DNA from: Dipetalonema caudispina
Lineage: Eukaryota; Nematoda; Chromadorea; Rhabditida; Onchocercidae
Reading direction: 5' to 3'
Length of the DNA: 64,000 nt
Assembly: GCA_013365325.1 (NCBI GenBank)
Contig: JABVXV010000138.1
Coordinates: 1-64,000, forward strand
Part shown: positions 63,916-64,000 of the stretch, in pieces
How the letters are laid out: every line of letters begins with the position of its first letter
How positions within the stretch are numbered: the first letter of the stretch is position 1
The notes under the pieces: generated by a model
Told to the model about the DNA's origin: nothing
The model's input: only the letters and a program-made list of their open reading frames with translations
The model's database searches: none
Made by a program: the position numbers and the translations under genes

Positions 63916-64000
63916 ATGCCCGACCCACAAGACGGTTGCCGCCGGAAGCGTAAATATTCAGAGGGCCAGCCTTCTGTTGCCCCACTACAACAGCTGCTTA
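63916..64000 (+). CDS. probable first coding exon of a gene running off the right edge (partial)
   Basis: The ATG at 63916 opens a frame of 28 codons that remains open at the window end: MPDPQDGCRRKRKYSEGQ then PSVAPLQQLL. It has balanced composition and a basic RRKRK cluster that could be a nuclear localisation signal. The frame is also open upstream to a TGA at 63790-63792 without another ATG. The GC-rich leader supports a 5' end. No family can be named from so short a piece. Confidence 0.4.
   Translation, partial: MPDPQDGCRRKRKYSEGQPSVAPLQQLL

Noticed and set aside
63344..63985. Minus-strand open frames of 116 and 67 codons in the GC-rich end
   Set aside because: No family features or splice logic; long frames are expected in GC-rich DNA. 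The plus-strand ATG at 63916 is more convincing.

Overview
This window looks like chromosomal DNA of a parasitic nematode, most likely a filarial-type (spirurid) worm. It is very AT-rich, intergenic DNA is full of long T and A runs and ATT repeats, and genes are broken into many short exons with introns ending in the nematode TTTCAG-like acceptor. Several start codons lie 13-30 bases after a lone acceptor, as expected for spliced-leader trans-splicing. No bacterial, viral or intact transposon gene was recognised. Exon coordinates were read by eye from splice sites, frame continuity and protein family similarity; no search was run.

Layout. 1-13.5 kb is nearly gene-free, with ATT and GT repeats, a diverged 0.13 kb duplication and decayed coding-like scraps. 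13.56-16.84 kb (+): an unrecognised protein with an N-terminal membrane anchor and a long acidic, Ser-rich tail. 18.10-26.88 kb (+): a secreted astacin metalloprotease (signal peptide, prodomain, astacin, EGF, CUB, Thr-rich linker, TSP1). 21.94-23.17 kb (-): a complete four-exon STAR/KH RNA-binding protein gene lying entirely inside the 3.5 kb intron between the EGF and CUB exons of the protease. 29.90-38.69 kb (+): a Fringe-type beta-1,3-N-acetylglucosaminyltransferase in eight exons. 40.05-40.78 kb (-): a tentative small unrecognised gene. 41.02-54.91 kb (+): a 47-exon gene for a secreted protein of about 2,570 residues with about 27 chitin-binding peritrophin-A (CBM14) domains, resembling an enlarged CBD-1-type eggshell protein. 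55.54-55.63 kb (+): an isolated F-box-like exon. 56.22-57.88 kb (-): a START-domain lipid-binding protein in five exons. 58-63.7 kb is gene-poor and holds a striking 25-bp hairpin and an inverted repeat. The last 0.6 kb is CpG/GC-rich and probably carries the first coding exon of a gene running off the right edge.

How the genes relate. The genes do not form an operon: strands alternate and gaps are large. The astacin and the multi-CBM14 protein are both secreted matrix factors, and Fringe modifies secretory-pathway glycoproteins; the STAR protein is a likely post-transcriptional regulator. The observations most worth following up are the antisense nested STAR gene, the Fringe homologue in a nematode, the very large CBM14 array with visible internal exon duplications and a possible furin site, and the long hairpin at 58.96-59.01 kb.
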